A DNA stretch of 64,000 bases from Pseudalkalibacillus sp. SCS-8. GTDB taxonomy: Bacteria > Bacillota > Bacilli > Bacillales > Fictibacillaceae. The notes under the pieces are model-generated. The model was given only the letters and a program-made list of their open reading frames with translations. It did not search any database and had not been told where the DNA came from. Shown here piece after piece: positions 18,714 to 27,654 of this stretch (its first letter is position 1; each line of letters begins with the position of its first letter). The position numbers and the translations under genes were made by a program. The stretch covers positions 1,550,001 through 1,614,000 of the forward strand of contig NZ_CP143541.1 of the NCBI RefSeq assembly GCF_040126055.1, read 5' to 3'.

Positions 18714-18947
18714 ATGGCAGACGTTCAAGAGCGTATTACGAAAATCATCGTTGACCGTTTAGGGGTTGATGAGGAAGAAGTGAAGCTTGAATCTTTTTTT
18801 AAAGAAGATCTAGGTGCAGACTCTCTAGATGTTGTTGAGCTTGTTATGGAGCTTGAAGATGAATTCGACATGGAGATTTCTGACGAAGATGCAGAAAAAA
18901 TTGCTACTGTTGGCGATGTAGTAAATTACATAAACAGCCATCAATAG
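18714..18947 (+). CDS. acpP: Acyl carrier protein
   Basis: This 77-residue acidic ACP carries the phosphopantetheine attachment serine S37 in [10 protein letters not shown]. It carries growing acyl chains for the Fab enzymes encoded just upstream. The very strong ribosome site GAGGAGGTGA and a consensus promoter fit the high abundance of ACP. A terminator follows the gene. Confidence 0.97.
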   Translation: MADVQERITKIIVDRLGVDEEEVKLESFFKEDLGADSLDVVELVMELEDEFDMEISDEDAEKIATVGDVVNYINSHQ

Positions 18948-18954
18948 TTTGTCG

Positions 18955-18982
18955 GGGTTGACCCTTACCGGTCAGCCCTTTA
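18955..18982 (+). terminator. acpP terminator
   Basis: GGGTTGACC (18955-18963) pairs with GGTCAGCCC (18970-18978), with one G-U pair, and is followed by TTTAT. The T tract is short, so read-through into rnc is likely. Confidence 0.65.
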
Positions 18983-19022
18983 TCTAATTAATGAACAATT
19001 GAAAGGGATTATGGAGGTCACT

Positions 19023-19790
19023 ATGTCCAACCGTACATCATCAAAGAGATATTCACGAACAAAACGTAGACCTTTTACAAAGGAAGAATTGACATTACGG
19101 TTCGATTCTTTCCAAAAGGAATTGGGAATACGATTCAATAATGAAAAGTTGCTTTTTCAAGCTTTTACTCATTCATCGTATGTGAATGAGCATCGAAAAC
19201 GTCCGAGTGACGATAATGAACGCCTCGAATTTTTAGGAGACGCAGTATTGGAATTGACGATTTCACAATACTTGTACAAGAAATATCACAACATGTCCGA
19301 AGGTGAATTGACAAAATTACGTGCAGCCGTCGTTTGTGAACCATCTCTTGTGACATTTGCACATCAATTGAAATTCGGAGATCTTGTATTATTGGGCAAA
19401 GGTGAAGAAAATACCGGAGGTCGCACACGACCAGCATTACTTGCCGACGTATTTGAAGCCTTCATCGGTGCTCTGTATCTTGATCAAGGGCTTGAAGTCG
19501 TTGAACAATTCCTTGTCAAATACGTATATCCTAAAATTAATGAAGGTGCTTTTTCCCATGTGATGGATTTCAAAAGTCAATTGCAGGAATTCATCCAGCG
19601 TGAAAACCAAGGAACATTGGATTATCGGATTGTTCAGGAAACTGGTCCGGCTCACAATCGTGAGTTTACATCTGAAGTATATTTAGGAGCACAACGTCTA
19701 GGTGTTGGACATGGACGTTCAAAAAAGGAAGCTGAGCAGCAAGCAGCTCGTGAAGGACTGCAAAAGCTGAACGAACAAAAGAATGGATGA
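19023..19790 (+). CDS. rnc: Ribonuclease III
   Basis: This 255-residue RNase III cuts double-stranded RNA, including rRNA precursors. The catalytic signature [14 protein letters not shown] (about 66-79) carries the Mg-binding Glu and Asp, and the C-terminal double-stranded-RNA-binding domain (about 180-252) includes [14 protein letters not shown]. In-frame upstream starts (TTG 18999, ATG 19011) exist; ATG 19023 was chosen because GGAGGT lies just before it. The placement ahead of smc-ftsY is conserved. Confidence 0.95.
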   Translation: MSNRTSSKRYSRTKRRPFTKEELTLRFDSFQKELGIRFNNEKLLFQAFTHSSYVNEHRKRPSDDNERLEFLGDAVLELTISQYLYKKYHNMSEGELTKLRAAVVCEPSLVTFAHQLKFGDLVLLGKGEENTGGRTRPALLADVFEAFIGALYLDQGLEVVEQFLVKYVYPKINEGAFSHVMDFKSQLQEFIQRENQGTLDYRIVQETGPAHNREFTSEVYLGAQRLGVGHGRSKKEAEQQAAREGLQKLNEQKNG

Positions 19791-19859
19791 AAAAGGGTTG
19801 CCCCCGAAGAGCTGTTCTAGATTACTAGAACAAGCATCTCGGCAAGGCAACCCCTTTTT
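19791..19859. terminator. Long nested hairpin terminator after rnc
   Basis: The outer stem is AAAAGGGTTGCC (19791-19802) with GGCAACCCCTTTT (19846-19858, one bulged C). The inner stem is CCGA and GAGCT with AGC, ATC and TCGG (19804-19813 with 19833-19842), continued by GTTCTAG/CTAGAAC (19814-19820 with 19825-19831) around an ATTA loop. Together these make roughly 26 pairs. It can act from both sides, between rnc and the convergent minus-strand gene. Confidence 0.8.
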
Positions 19860-19871
19860 ATACTTTGGCTC

Positions 19872-19898
19872 TAAAAAGCTTCAGGCGGACGCTTTTTT
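19872..19898 (-). terminator. Terminator of the minus-strand DUF1128 gene, built from a REP fragment
   Basis: On the minus strand AAAAAGC pairs with GCTTTTT around the loop GTCCGCCTGAA and is followed by Ts. The segment 19876-19895 is almost identical, in reverse complement, to the right end of the repeat at 36351-36463 (AAAGCGTCCGCCTGAAGC). Confidence 0.65.
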
Positions 19899-19916
19899 AT
19901 TTACCAGACCCTATCC

Positions 19917-20147
19917 TTATTTGCTGTTTTTACGTAACTCACTCAGTTCTTGAATGATACCTTCTGTTTCACTCACGCTGAAATGGTCTTTTTTCATGAC
20001 GAACTCATATAGATCCTTCAATTCTTCGTACTGATTGACGTCGAAATCTTCCGGTCGCATCACACCTGTATTGACAACTTGCATTTGTTTTTGCATTTGT
20101 TCGAGCATGTAAGCCATGTTTTCGTGACTTTTAACACTTAAATTCAC
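19917..20147 (-). CDS. DUF1128 / UPF0435 (YfkK-like) protein
   Basis: This 76-residue acidic helical protein has the segments VNTGVMRPEDFD and YEELKDLYEFVMKKDHFSVSE, recognisable as the UPF0435/DUF1128 family of Bacillota. No function is known for the family. The start is GTG at 20147 (complement), preceded on the minus strand by AAAGGATGG. It is a single-gene unit, convergent with rnc and divergent from smc, with an extended -10 promoter in the gap. Confidence 0.85.
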   Translation of the reverse strand: MNLSVKSHENMAYMLEQMQKQMQVVNTGVMRPEDFDVNQYEELKDLYEFVMKKDHFSVSETEGIIQELSELRKNSK

Positions 20148-20182
20148 CGAACCATCCTTTCTTCTAATCCATGATCATTTTC

Positions 20183-20191
20183 ATTGTAGCA
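20183..20191 (-). promoter_or_regulatory. Extended -10 element for the DUF1128 gene
   Basis: On the minus strand TGCTACAAT is an extended -10 (TGn plus TACAAT). No good -35 lies 17 bases upstream, which is tolerated by extended -10 promoters. It lies 36 bases from the GTG start. Confidence 0.4.
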
Positions 20192-20349
20192 TGAATGGAC
20201 GAGGTTGCGGAAATTGTCATCAGTTCTTCTTCAGCCTCTCTCTTTATGGTAAACTATATGAGTATGTGTTCTGGAAGAAAAGCGACTTTTTTCAGCTGTT
20301 CGATTCAGAATGCATCTTTTTGTTTGAAATTAATGAAGGGGGATTCACC

Positions 20350-23300
20350 ATGTTCCTCAAAAGACTGGATGTCGTTGGGTTCAAGTCATTTGCTGAACGG
20401 ATCGGCATCGAATTTGTCCCGGGTGTTACAGCTGTCGTCGGACCGAACGGTAGTGGAAAAAGTAATATATCAGATGCCGTTCGTTGGGTGCTTGGCGAGC
20501 AATCAGCAAAATCACTCCGAGGAGCGAAGATGGAGGACATCATCTTTGCAGGGAGTGACACACGGAAACCGTTGAATGTAGCCGAAGTGACATTAACATT
20601 GGATAACGAGGACCAACATATTCCAATTGAATATAATGAAATCAGTATTACCAGGAGAGTGTACAGGTCAGGTGACAGTGAATACCTGATCAATAAACAA
20701 CAATGCAGGCTAAAAGACATCATCGATTTGTTCATGGATTCTGGTTTGGGCAGAGAGGCCTATTCGATTATTGGACAAGGGAAAGTCGAAGAAGTGCTTA
20801 GCAGTAAGCCTGAAGACCGACGGAGAATTTTTGAAGAAGCGGCTGGTGTCCTGAAATACAAGACGAGAAAGATAAAAGCCCAGCAAAAGCTCAAGGAAAC
20901 AGAAGAAAACCTGAACAGGGTCGAAGATATCCTTTATGAGCTCGAAGATCAAGTCGAACCTTTGAAAATGCAAGCATCTATTGCAAGGGATTACTTGGAT
21001 AAGAAGAGTGAACTTGAAGTCATTGAATCAGCCCTGATCGTCCATGAGATCGAAGACCTACATAAGAAGTGGGAAGCAAAGTCAGAAGAAATCGAACGTC
21101 TGAAAAATGAAGAAAAGAAAATCGAGGCTGACCTGCAAGAAAAGGAATCTACCATTGAAAAGGTGAGAGATGAGCTTTCTGCATTAGATGAGTCGATTGA
21201 TGAGCTTCAGGATGTCCTCTTGAATGTGAGTGAAGAGCTCGAAAAGCATGAAGGTAAACGTGAAGTCATGCGGGAGCGGAAGAAGAATTACCATCAAAAT
21301 AAAGAACAGCTGACTAAAAACATAGCTCAGTATAAAGAGAAGAAAAAGTATGTTGAAGAGCAGTTGACTAAGGAACAAGCCTTGCTTGATGAATACGGAA
21401 AGAGTTTGCAACAGCTCAAGTCGCAATTGAAAAAAGAAGAAGAACAGCTTGAACTGATGGATCGTAACATTGAGGAAGAGCTAGAACAATTGAAAAGTGA
21501 CTATTTCGATTGTCTCAATGAACAAACGTCGATAAAGAATGAAATCCGTTATTTAACCGAACAGTTGGACCAGCAGTCCAATAAATCAAGTAAGCTTGAT
21601 GAACGGAATGAACAATATCTTCAGGAGCGGAAAAGGGTTGCTGAAAAGAAGGAAGAACTTACAAATCGACTGAAAGAAGTCCAAAAAAACCTTCAAGTTC
21701 AGATGGAAGGGTTCATGAAGCAAAAGAAGAAGATTGAGCATGAAGAAAAAGCCTTGTCTGAACAGGAATCAAAGCTTTATAAAGCCTATCAGTTCATACA
21801 ACAGTTCCGTTCAAAAAAAGAGATGCTTGAAGAGATGCAAGAGGATTACAGTGGGTTCTTCCATGGCGTCCGTGAAATTTTGAAGGAGCGGGGTAAACGC
21901 CTCGAGGGCATAGAAGGTGCTGTTGCTGAACTTATTACGGTATCGAAAGAACATGAAACCGCAATGGAAACAGCACTTGGTGGCGCAGCCCAGAACATCG
22001 TGGTCCATACGGAGGAAAATGCTCGGACCGCGATTGCATTCCTTAAACAAAAACGTCTTGGTAGAGCGACCTTCTTACCGATGTCCGTCATTAAGGGTCG
22101 TAAATTACCGTATCAAGAGGAAGAGAAAATCTCGTCCCATCCATCCTTTATCGGTGTTGCTTCCAATCTTGTCAGCTTTGAGGAAAAGCATCGCAACATT
22201 CTTGAGAACCTATTAGGTAATGTCATCATCGCCAAAGACCTGGAAGGGGCTAATGCGCTCGCGAGAATGCTGAAGCACCGTTTCCGGATCGTCACGATTG
22301 AAGGCGATGTCGTTAATCCTGGCGGGTCCATGTCTGGTGGAAGTAATAAACAGAAGAACAGTCCACTCTTATCCCGGCAGCGAGAATTGGAGACCATTAC
22401 TGAAAAACTTTCTTCCATGGAGGTTCAGACTGAGCAGCTTGAAACCGATGTGAAGAATCGGAAAAAGGAATTCCAAGCGCACAAAGAGCATTTGGATGAT
22501 CTCAGAGGGAAGGGTGAGCAGTTAAGGCTCCAGGAGCAACAGCTTAAAGGTGAGCTTCGTGAAATCGAACTGGAAAGCAAGAATATCGATGAACACCTTT
22601 CCTTATATGATCGAGAAAAGGGTTCTTATGTATCCGAGCGTAAAGGGACGGAGGAAAGGATTTCGAATCTTAAAGAGTCGTTACGTTCCTCTGAAATAAA
22701 GGCGAAAGAGCTGGAATCTGAAGTAGATCGTTTAACAAACCAGAAGAATAATCAACAAACGACGAAGGAAGAGCTAAAAGAGGCGATCACTTCCTTGAAA
22801 GTCCAGCAAGCACAAGCGGAAGAGCAATATGCTCATTCCAGGAATACAGTCCAGCGACTGGAACAAGATTTGAAAGAGACAACGAAGCTCTTGAATGAAG
22901 CTGAAGAAGAATTCTGGTTGTTGGAAGAGGCTGTCAATACAAGTACAGCTGATGAAGAAGCGCTTGATGAACAGATCATCCAGCATCGTAAGGATAAGGA
23001 TGCAACGATCCGTCTTATCAGTGACAGACGAAAAGAACGGGTCACCAGGCAGGAAGAAACTGAAAAGCATGAACTTGAATTGAAAGAGATGAAGCGCATC
23101 CATACGCAAATGACCGATGGAATCCATCAAGAAGAGGTACGGATGAATCGATTGGATGTCGAACTAGAAAACCGCCTGACTCATCTGAGTGAGGAATATC
23201 ATCTGACTTATGAGCGAGCGAAAGATAAATATACATTGACGATGGAGCCGGAAGAAGCAAGGACGAAAGTGAAGCTGATTAAGCGCGCGATTGATGAACT

Positions 23301-23916
23301 CGGAACGGTCAATCTAGGGGCGATCGACGAGTATGAGCGTGTATCTGAACGCTATGATTTCCTTACAAACCAGCGTGATGATCTGAATGAAGCAAAGACG
23401 ACACTTTACGGAGTAATTTCAGAAATGGATGAAGAGATGACCAAGCGATTCAAGGAATCATTCTTCCAGATCCGCGGTCATTTCAAAACGATTTTCAGTG
23501 AATTGTTCGGAGGTGGACGAGCAGACCTCGAGCTGACCGATCCGGAAGACCTGTTGAATACGGGAGTGAATATCCTTGCTCAACCTCCAGGGAAGAAATT
23601 GCAGCACCTGGCTTTACTTTCAGGAGGGGAACGGGCTCTTACGGCAATCGCTTTACTATTTGGAATCCTGAAAGTACGTCCTGTACCATTCTGTATTCTT
23701 GATGAGGTGGAGGCCGCACTGGATGAAGCGAACGTTAGCCGATTTGCGAAGTTCTTACGGGATTATAGTCAGGAAACACAGTTCATCGTCGTTACCCACC
23801 GGAAAGGGACGATGGAAGAAGCGGATGTACTCTACGGGGTAACCATGCAAGAGTCTGGCGTCTCCAACCTCGTTTCTGTCAAATTGGAAGAAACGAAAGA
23901 ATTAGTTACCACGTGA
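20350..23916 (+). CDS. smc: Chromosome partition ATPase SMC
   Basis: This 1188-residue SMC forms the condensin ring with ScpA and ScpB that organises and segregates the chromosome. The N-terminal Walker A is GPNGSGKSN (31-39). Long coiled coils (about 170-500 and 680-1015) flank a hinge at about 510-670, and the C-terminal head carries LSGGERALTA and FCILDEVEAALD (signature and Walker B). ATG 20350 follows GAAGGGGG; in-frame upstream codons are not conserved. The length agrees with the Bacillus protein. It is followed by ftsY after 16 bases. Confidence 0.97.
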   Translation: MFLKRLDVVGFKSFAERIGIEFVPGVTAVVGPNGSGKSNISDAVRWVLGEQSAKSLRGAKMEDIIFAGSDTRKPLNVAEVTLTLDNEDQHIPIEYNEISITRRVYRSGDSEYLINKQQCRLKDIIDLFMDSGLGREAYSIIGQGKVEEVLSSKPEDRRRIFEEAAGVLKYKTRKIKAQQKLKETEENLNRVEDILYELEDQVEPLKMQASIARDYLDKKSELEVIESALIVHEIEDLHKKWEAKSEEIERLKNEEKKIEADLQEKESTIEKVRDELSALDESIDELQDVLLNVSEELEKHEGKREVMRERKKNYHQNKEQLTKNIAQYKEKKKYVEEQLTKEQALLDEYGKSLQQLKSQLKKEEEQLELMDRNIEEELEQLKSDYFDCLNEQTSIKNEIRYLTEQLDQQSNKSSKLDERNEQYLQERKRVAEKKEELTNRLKEVQKNLQVQMEGFMKQKKKIEHEEKALSEQESKLYKAYQFIQQFRSKKEMLEEMQEDYSGFFHGVREILKERGKRLEGIEGAVAELITVSKEHETAMETALGGAAQNIVVHTEENARTAIAFLKQKRLGRATFLPMSVIKGRKLPYQEEEKISSHPSFIGVASNLVSFEEKHRNILENLLGNVIIAKDLEGANALARMLKHRFRIVTIEGDVVNPGGSMSGGSNKQKNSPLLSRQRELETITEKLSSMEVQTEQLETDVKNRKKEFQAHKEHLDDLRGKGEQLRLQEQQLKGELREIELESKNIDEHLSLYDREKGSYVSERKGTEERISNLKESLRSSEIKAKELESEVDRLTNQKNNQQTTKEELKEAITSLKVQQAQAEEQYAHSRNTVQRLEQDLKETTKLLNEAEEEFWLLEEAVNTSTADEEALDEQIIQHRKDKDATIRLISDRRKERVTRQEETEKHELELKEMKRIHTQMTDGIHQEEVRMNRLDVELENRLTHLSEEYHLTYERAKDKYTLTMEPEEARTKVKLIKRAIDELGTVNLGAIDEYERVSERYDFLTNQRDDLNEAKTTLYGVISEMDEEMTKRFKESFFQIRGHFKTIFSELFGGGRADLELTDPEDLLNTGVNILAQPPGKKLQHLALLSGGERALTAIALLFGILKVRPVPFCILDEVEAALDEANVSRFAKFLRDYSQETQFIVVTHRKGTMEEADVLYGVTMQESGVSNLVSVKLEETKELVTT

Positions 23917-23932
23917 CATTAGGAGGATTGTT

Positions 23933-24931
23933 ATGAGTTTTTTTAAACGGATGAAGGAAAAATTCACGACTCAAAGTGAATCAGTTACAGAGAAATTCAA
24001 GGAAGGTCTATCTAAGACGAGGAATTCCTTTTCCAATCGTGTTAATGAACTAATCAAAAACTATCGGACAGTCGACGAAGAGTTCTTCGAAGAACTTGAA
24101 GAGATTCTGATTGAAGCTGATGTAGGTGTCACGACTGTAATGGATTTGATTGATGAACTGAAGGATGAAGCAAAACGTCAAAATATAAAAGATACAGAAA
24201 AGCTTCAAGTCGTCATTTCAGAGAAACTCGCTGAATTCTTGCAAAAGGAAGACGATAACGTAGCATTGAATGTTAAAGAAGGGGAATTGACGGTCATTTT
24301 GTTTGTCGGTGTGAATGGGGTAGGAAAGACGACTTCCATCGGGAAACTGGCACATAAATTGAAGCAAGAAGGTAAGTCGGTCATGATGGCAGCAGGAGAT
24401 ACGTTCCGTGCAGGCGCAATCGATCAATTGCAAGTGTGGGGAGACCGTGTCGGCGTCGATGTGGTCAAGCATAGCGAAGGCTCCGATCCTGCCGCTGTCG
24501 TGTACGATGCCGTCAAATCTGCTAAATCCCGCGGCGTCGACGTGCTCTTATGTGATACGGCAGGACGTCTACAGAATAAAGTCAATCTGATGAATGAATT
24601 GGAAAAAATCAAACGTGTCATCGGTCGGGAAATTCCTGGTGCACCACATGAAGTCTTGCTCGTAGTCGATGCAACCACTGGTCAAAACGCCATGAGCCAG
24701 GCTAAGACATTCAGTCAGGCGACGGATGTGACAGGACTTGTGTTGACGAAGCTTGATGGAACCGCTAAAGGAGGAATTGTCCTGGCAATCCGGCATGAAC
24801 TGGATTTGCCGGTCAAATTCGTAGGTTTGGGTGAGAAAGTGGAGGATCTCTATGAATTCGACCCTGACCAATTCGTATATGGCCTGTTTTCCAACGTCTT
24901 ATACGAAGACCCCGAAGAGGATAGTCAATAG
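23933..24931 (+). CDS. ftsY: Signal recognition particle receptor FtsY
   Basis: This 332-residue SRP-receptor GTPase has a short charged A region (1-30), a helical N domain (about 31-100) and the G domain. GTPase motifs are GVNGVGKTTS (about 126-135), DTAGR, TKLDGTAKGG and GLGEKVEDL. It docks Ffh-ribosome complexes at the membrane. The start is ATG 23933 with TAGGAGGA upstream. Confidence 0.96.
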   Translation: MSFFKRMKEKFTTQSESVTEKFKEGLSKTRNSFSNRVNELIKNYRTVDEEFFEELEEILIEADVGVTTVMDLIDELKDEAKRQNIKDTEKLQVVISEKLAEFLQKEDDNVALNVKEGELTVILFVGVNGVGKTTSIGKLAHKLKQEGKSVMMAAGDTFRAGAIDQLQVWGDRVGVDVVKHSEGSDPAAVVYDAVKSAKSRGVDVLLCDTAGRLQNKVNLMNELEKIKRVIGREIPGAPHEVLLVVDATTGQNAMSQAKTFSQATDVTGLVLTKLDGTAKGGIVLAIRHELDLPVKFVGLGEKVEDLYEFDPDQFVYGLFSNVLYEDPEEDSQ

Positions 24932-24939
24932 GTAGCCGG

Positions 24940-24972
24940 ACAGGCTGATCCATATGGGTCAGCCTGTTATTG
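24940..24972 (+). terminator. ftsY terminator
   Basis: ACAGGCTGA (24940-24948) pairs with TCAGCCTGT (24959-24967) around a 10-base loop, followed by TATTGT. It closes the smc-ftsY unit. Confidence 0.75.
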
Positions 24973-24983
24973 TGTCTTTATCC

Positions 24984-25043
24984 AGTGCCTGACACTGAAA
25001 CGGAACCATTGATCCATCTGATGTCTCAAGAAGTGTCTGACAC
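24984..25043. repeat. Spaced direct repeat AGTG(C/T)CTGACAC
   Basis: AGTGCCTGACAC (24984-24995) and AGTGTCTGACAC (25032-25043) are near-identical 12-mers 48 bases apart; each is also close to a palindrome (GTGTC/GACAC). They lie in the ftsY-ylxM gap upstream of the ylxM promoter. They could be ends of a small intergenic repeat or a protein-binding pair. Confidence 0.45.
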
Positions 25044-25069
25044 CACAAAATCGATGTTAAGAAAAAAAC

Positions 25070-25098
25070 TTGACAAAGGTTTCTATGGGGTGTAGTAT
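25070..25098 (+). promoter_or_regulatory. SigA promoter of ylxM-ffh
   Basis: A perfect -35 TTGACA (25070-25075), a 17-base spacer and TAGTAT (25093-25098) precede ylxM by about 40 bases. The promoter follows the ftsY terminator, so ylxM-ffh form a separate unit. Confidence 0.75.
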
Positions 25099-25140
25099 GA
25101 TTAGACGTAAAGGCATTTCGCTTAACAAGGGGTGGAAAGA

Positions 25141-25470
25141 GTGCTGGAGAAAACGACACGGATCAATTTTTTGTTTGATTTCTATCATGCGCTTTTGACT
25201 CCAAAACAGCGGAATTACATGGCGCTTTACTATCTTGATGATTTCTCCCTCGGAGAGATTGCCGAGCAATATGAAGTAAGTCGTCAAGCTGTCTACGACA
25301 ACATTAAACGAACAGAATCAATGCTCGAAGAATACGAGGATAAGCTGGGGCTTCTCGAAAAATATCACAGACGCCAGCAACTGTTGACCTCATTACGTCA
25401 GCAGATTGAAGCTGAGAAGGATAAGAACAATTTCCTTGATACGATCAAGCGTATCGAGGATTTGGATTAG
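25141..25470 (+). CDS. ylxM: YlxM family helix-turn-helix protein, SRP-associated
   Basis: This protein of about 109 residues starts with GTG 25141 (family start [18 protein letters not shown]) and contains a sigma-70 region-4-like helix-turn-helix ([20 protein letters not shown], about 28-47). YlxM is consistently encoded with ffh and in other species modulates SRP GTPase activity. The in-frame GTG at 25132 lies inside the purine-rich ribosome site, so 25141 is preferred. Confidence 0.92.
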   Translation: MLEKTTRINFLFDFYHALLTPKQRNYMALYYLDDFSLGEIAEQYEVSRQAVYDNIKRTESMLEEYEDKLGLLEKYHRRQQLLTSLRQQIEAEKDKNNFLDTIKRIEDLD

Positions 25471-25483
25471 GAGGCGGCATACT

Positions 25484-26836
25484 ATGGCATTTGAAGGTTT
25501 AGCCGACCGACTTCAACAGACACTTCAGAAAGTCCGCGGTAAAGGGAAAGTCACCGAAGCGGACGTTAAAGTCATGATGCGAGAAGTTCGACTGGCGTTA
25601 TTGGAAGCTGACGTTAACTTTAAAGTCGTAAAGCAATTTATCGCAAAGGTCAAAGAGCGAGCAATAGGTCAGGAAGTTCTTGAAAGCTTGACCCCGGGTC
25701 AACAAGTCGTCAAAGTGGTCAATGAAGAGTTGACAGAATTGATGGGCGGGGAACAGAGCAAGATTGCGACTTCAAACCGTCCTCCGACTGTCATCATGAT
25801 GGTCGGTTTACAAGGTGCCGGTAAGACGACCACTACTGGAAAGCTTGCCAATCATCTGCGTAAGAAGCACAACCGTAATCCTTTACTGGTTGCGGCCGAT
25901 GTGTACCGACCAGCAGCGATCAACCAGCTGCAAACACTTGGAAAACAGCTCGGAATGCCGGTTTTTGACCTTGGCACTGATACCAGCCCGGTTGAAATTG
26001 CCAAGCAAGGAATCGCAAAAGCGAAAGAAGAGCACCACGATTACGTGATTATCGATACAGCCGGACGTCTACACATTGATGAAGGACTGATGGACGAGTT
26101 ATCACAAATCAAGGAGCTTTCTAAGCCGGATGAAATCCTGCTTGTCGTGGATGCGATGACAGGTCAAGATGCGGTGAATGTTGCGCAAAGCTTCCACGAA
26201 CAGCTCGGGCTGACGGGAGTCGTATTGACGAAGTTGGATGGAGATACACGTGGTGGTGCCGCGTTATCAATCAAATCCGTCACCAATACCCCGATTAAAT
26301 TCATCGGTATGGGCGAAAAGCTGGATGCGCTTGAACCATTCCATCCTGAAAGAATGGCTTCACGCATACTAGGAATGGGCGATGTCCTATCGCTGATTGA
26401 AAAAGCCCAAACGAACGTCGATGAGAAGAAAGCCAAAGAGCTGGAAGAGAAAATGCGGACGATGAGCTTTACCTTTGAAGATTTTCTCGAGCAGCTCACC
26501 CAAGTAAGAAGCATGGGACCACTTGATGAACTGCTTGGAATGCTGCCTGGCGCTGGACAGATGAAGCAACTGAAAAACGTCAAGGTAGACGAGAAACAGC
26601 TTAATCACGTTGAAGCGATCATCAAATCGATGACGAAAGGTGAAAAGCTTCAGCCTGAAATCATTAACGCAAGTCGGAAGAAACGTATCGCGAAAGGGAG
26701 CGGTCGTTCAGTCCAAGAGGTCAATCGCCTCTTGAAGCAATTTGAGGACATGAAGAAAATGATGAAACAAATGTCCAATATGCAAAAAGGTAAGAAAAAA
26801 GGCGGAATGGGCAATTTCAAATTCCCATTCAAATAA
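25484..26836 (+). CDS. ffh: Signal recognition particle protein Ffh
   Basis: This 450-residue SRP54 homologue has an N domain (1-90), a GTPase domain with GLQGAGKTTT (about 108-117), DTAGRLH and TKLDGDTRGG, and a methionine-rich M domain (about 300-435) that binds 4.5S RNA and signal sequences. It ends in a Lys/Gly/Phe tail. ATG 25484 follows TAGGAGGCGG, where the ylxM stop overlaps the ribosome site. It targets membrane and secreted proteins together with FtsY. Confidence 0.97.
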   Translation: MAFEGLADRLQQTLQKVRGKGKVTEADVKVMMREVRLALLEADVNFKVVKQFIAKVKERAIGQEVLESLTPGQQVVKVVNEELTELMGGEQSKIATSNRPPTVIMMVGLQGAGKTTTTGKLANHLRKKHNRNPLLVAADVYRPAAINQLQTLGKQLGMPVFDLGTDTSPVEIAKQGIAKAKEEHHDYVIIDTAGRLHIDEGLMDELSQIKELSKPDEILLVVDAMTGQDAVNVAQSFHEQLGLTGVVLTKLDGDTRGGAALSIKSVTNTPIKFIGMGEKLDALEPFHPERMASRILGMGDVLSLIEKAQTNVDEKKAKELEEKMRTMSFTFEDFLEQLTQVRSMGPLDELLGMLPGAGQMKQLKNVKVDEKQLNHVEAIIKSMTKGEKLQPEIINASRKKRIAKGSGRSVQEVNRLLKQFEDMKKMMKQMSNMQKGKKKGGMGNFKFPFK

Positions 26837-26908
26837 CCATGTTTTGAACGGTAATCCATACCGTGAAAATATCAAACTCAAAAAAACTATTTCTAGGAGG
26901 AATTATAG

Positions 26909-27181
26909 ATGGCAGTAAAAATTCGTTTAAAGCGTATGGGAGCAAAAAAATCTCCATTTTATCGTTTGGTGGTAGCAGACTCACGTTCACCTCGTGATGG
27001 ACGTTTCATCGAGGAAATTGGTTACTACAACCCAATTGCAAACCCGATCGATGTGAAAATCGACGAAGAAAAGGCACTTGAGTGGATGCTTAAAGGTGCG
27101 AAGCCTTCTGACACTGTCCGTAACCTGTTCTCCAATGCAGGTCTTATGGAAAAGCTGCACAATGCAAAAAACCAAAAATAA
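26909..27181 (+). CDS. rpsP: 30S ribosomal protein S16
   Basis: This 90-residue S16 begins [19 protein letters not shown], the family signature. A strong ribosome site TAGGAGGAATTATAG precedes ATG 26909. It begins the conserved rpsP-khpA-rimM-trmD-rplS cluster. Confidence 0.97.
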   Translation: MAVKIRLKRMGAKKSPFYRLVVADSRSPRDGRFIEEIGYYNPIANPIDVKIDEEKALEWMLKGAKPSDTVRNLFSNAGLMEKLHNAKNQK

Positions 27182-27197
27182 GTAAGGTGTGACGATA

Positions 27198-27425
27198 ATG
27201 GAAGAGTTAATCGAAACAATCGTTAAAGCTCTTGTCGATCACCCAGAAGATGTACGCATTGAAGAAGTCAAGACTGATCAATCCATCACCTACCAGCTCA
27301 CTGTCCATAGTGAAGACATGGGGAAAGTGATAGGCAAACAAGGGCGTATTGCAAAAGCGATCCGTACAGTCATCAATGCTGCAGGCACGAATGAAAACAA
27401 AAAGATAAATCTTGAAATCGTCTAA
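27198..27425 (+). CDS. khpA: KH-domain RNA-binding protein KhpA (YlqC)
   Basis: This 75-residue single KH domain has the GKQGRIAKAIRT loop (GxxG motif) that contacts RNA. In Bacillota KhpA pairs with KhpB/Jag and affects cell elongation and division, probably by binding many transcripts. Two starts are possible: GTG 27189 or ATG 27198; AAGGTG sits eight bases before the ATG. A terminator follows directly. The usual next gene of B. subtilis, ylqD, is missing here. Confidence 0.93.
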   Translation: MEELIETIVKALVDHPEDVRIEEVKTDQSITYQLTVHSEDMGKVIGKQGRIAKAIRTVINAAGTNENKKINLEIV

Positions 27426-27426
27426 G

Positions 27427-27452
27427 AGGTGGGGGAAACCCCGCCTTTTCTT
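27427..27452 (+). terminator. Terminator after khpA
   Basis: AGGTGGGG (27427-27434) pairs with CCCCGCCT (27439-27446), with one G-U pair, around a short loop and is followed by TTTCTTT. It separates rpsP-khpA from rimM. Confidence 0.85.
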
Positions 27453-27580
27453 TCATCTGCGTGAAAAAATCACAGGCCTCGTCACGGAAACATACGGTTG
27501 TGGAGCAGTCTCGGGGCTTTAACGAAGGGTCTCGCAACTTCCGCTATACCTTTTTATAGAGACCGTCCATTCTGAAACGG

Positions 27581-27606
27581 GTTTAAGGAAATTCCGCATA
27601 GGTTAT
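27581..27606 (+). promoter_or_regulatory. Candidate SigB-type promoter before rimM
   Basis: GTTTAA (27581-27586), a 14-base spacer and GGTTAT (27601-27606) match the general-stress sigma-B pattern GTTTAA-N12-15-GGGTAT at 11 of 12 bases. It lies about 50 bases upstream of rimM and after the khpA terminator. The match is good, but it is a short motif and has not been tested. Confidence 0.45.
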
Positions 27607-27654
27607 ACTCATTTTTATCAAGATAGTAGAAAAAACAATAATGGGGGTACAAAG

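Noticed and set aside
26843..26870. Possible SigA promoter before rpsP (TTGAAC-N17-AAATAT)
   Set aside because: The -10 matches at only three of six bases; rpsP may be read from the ylxM promoter.
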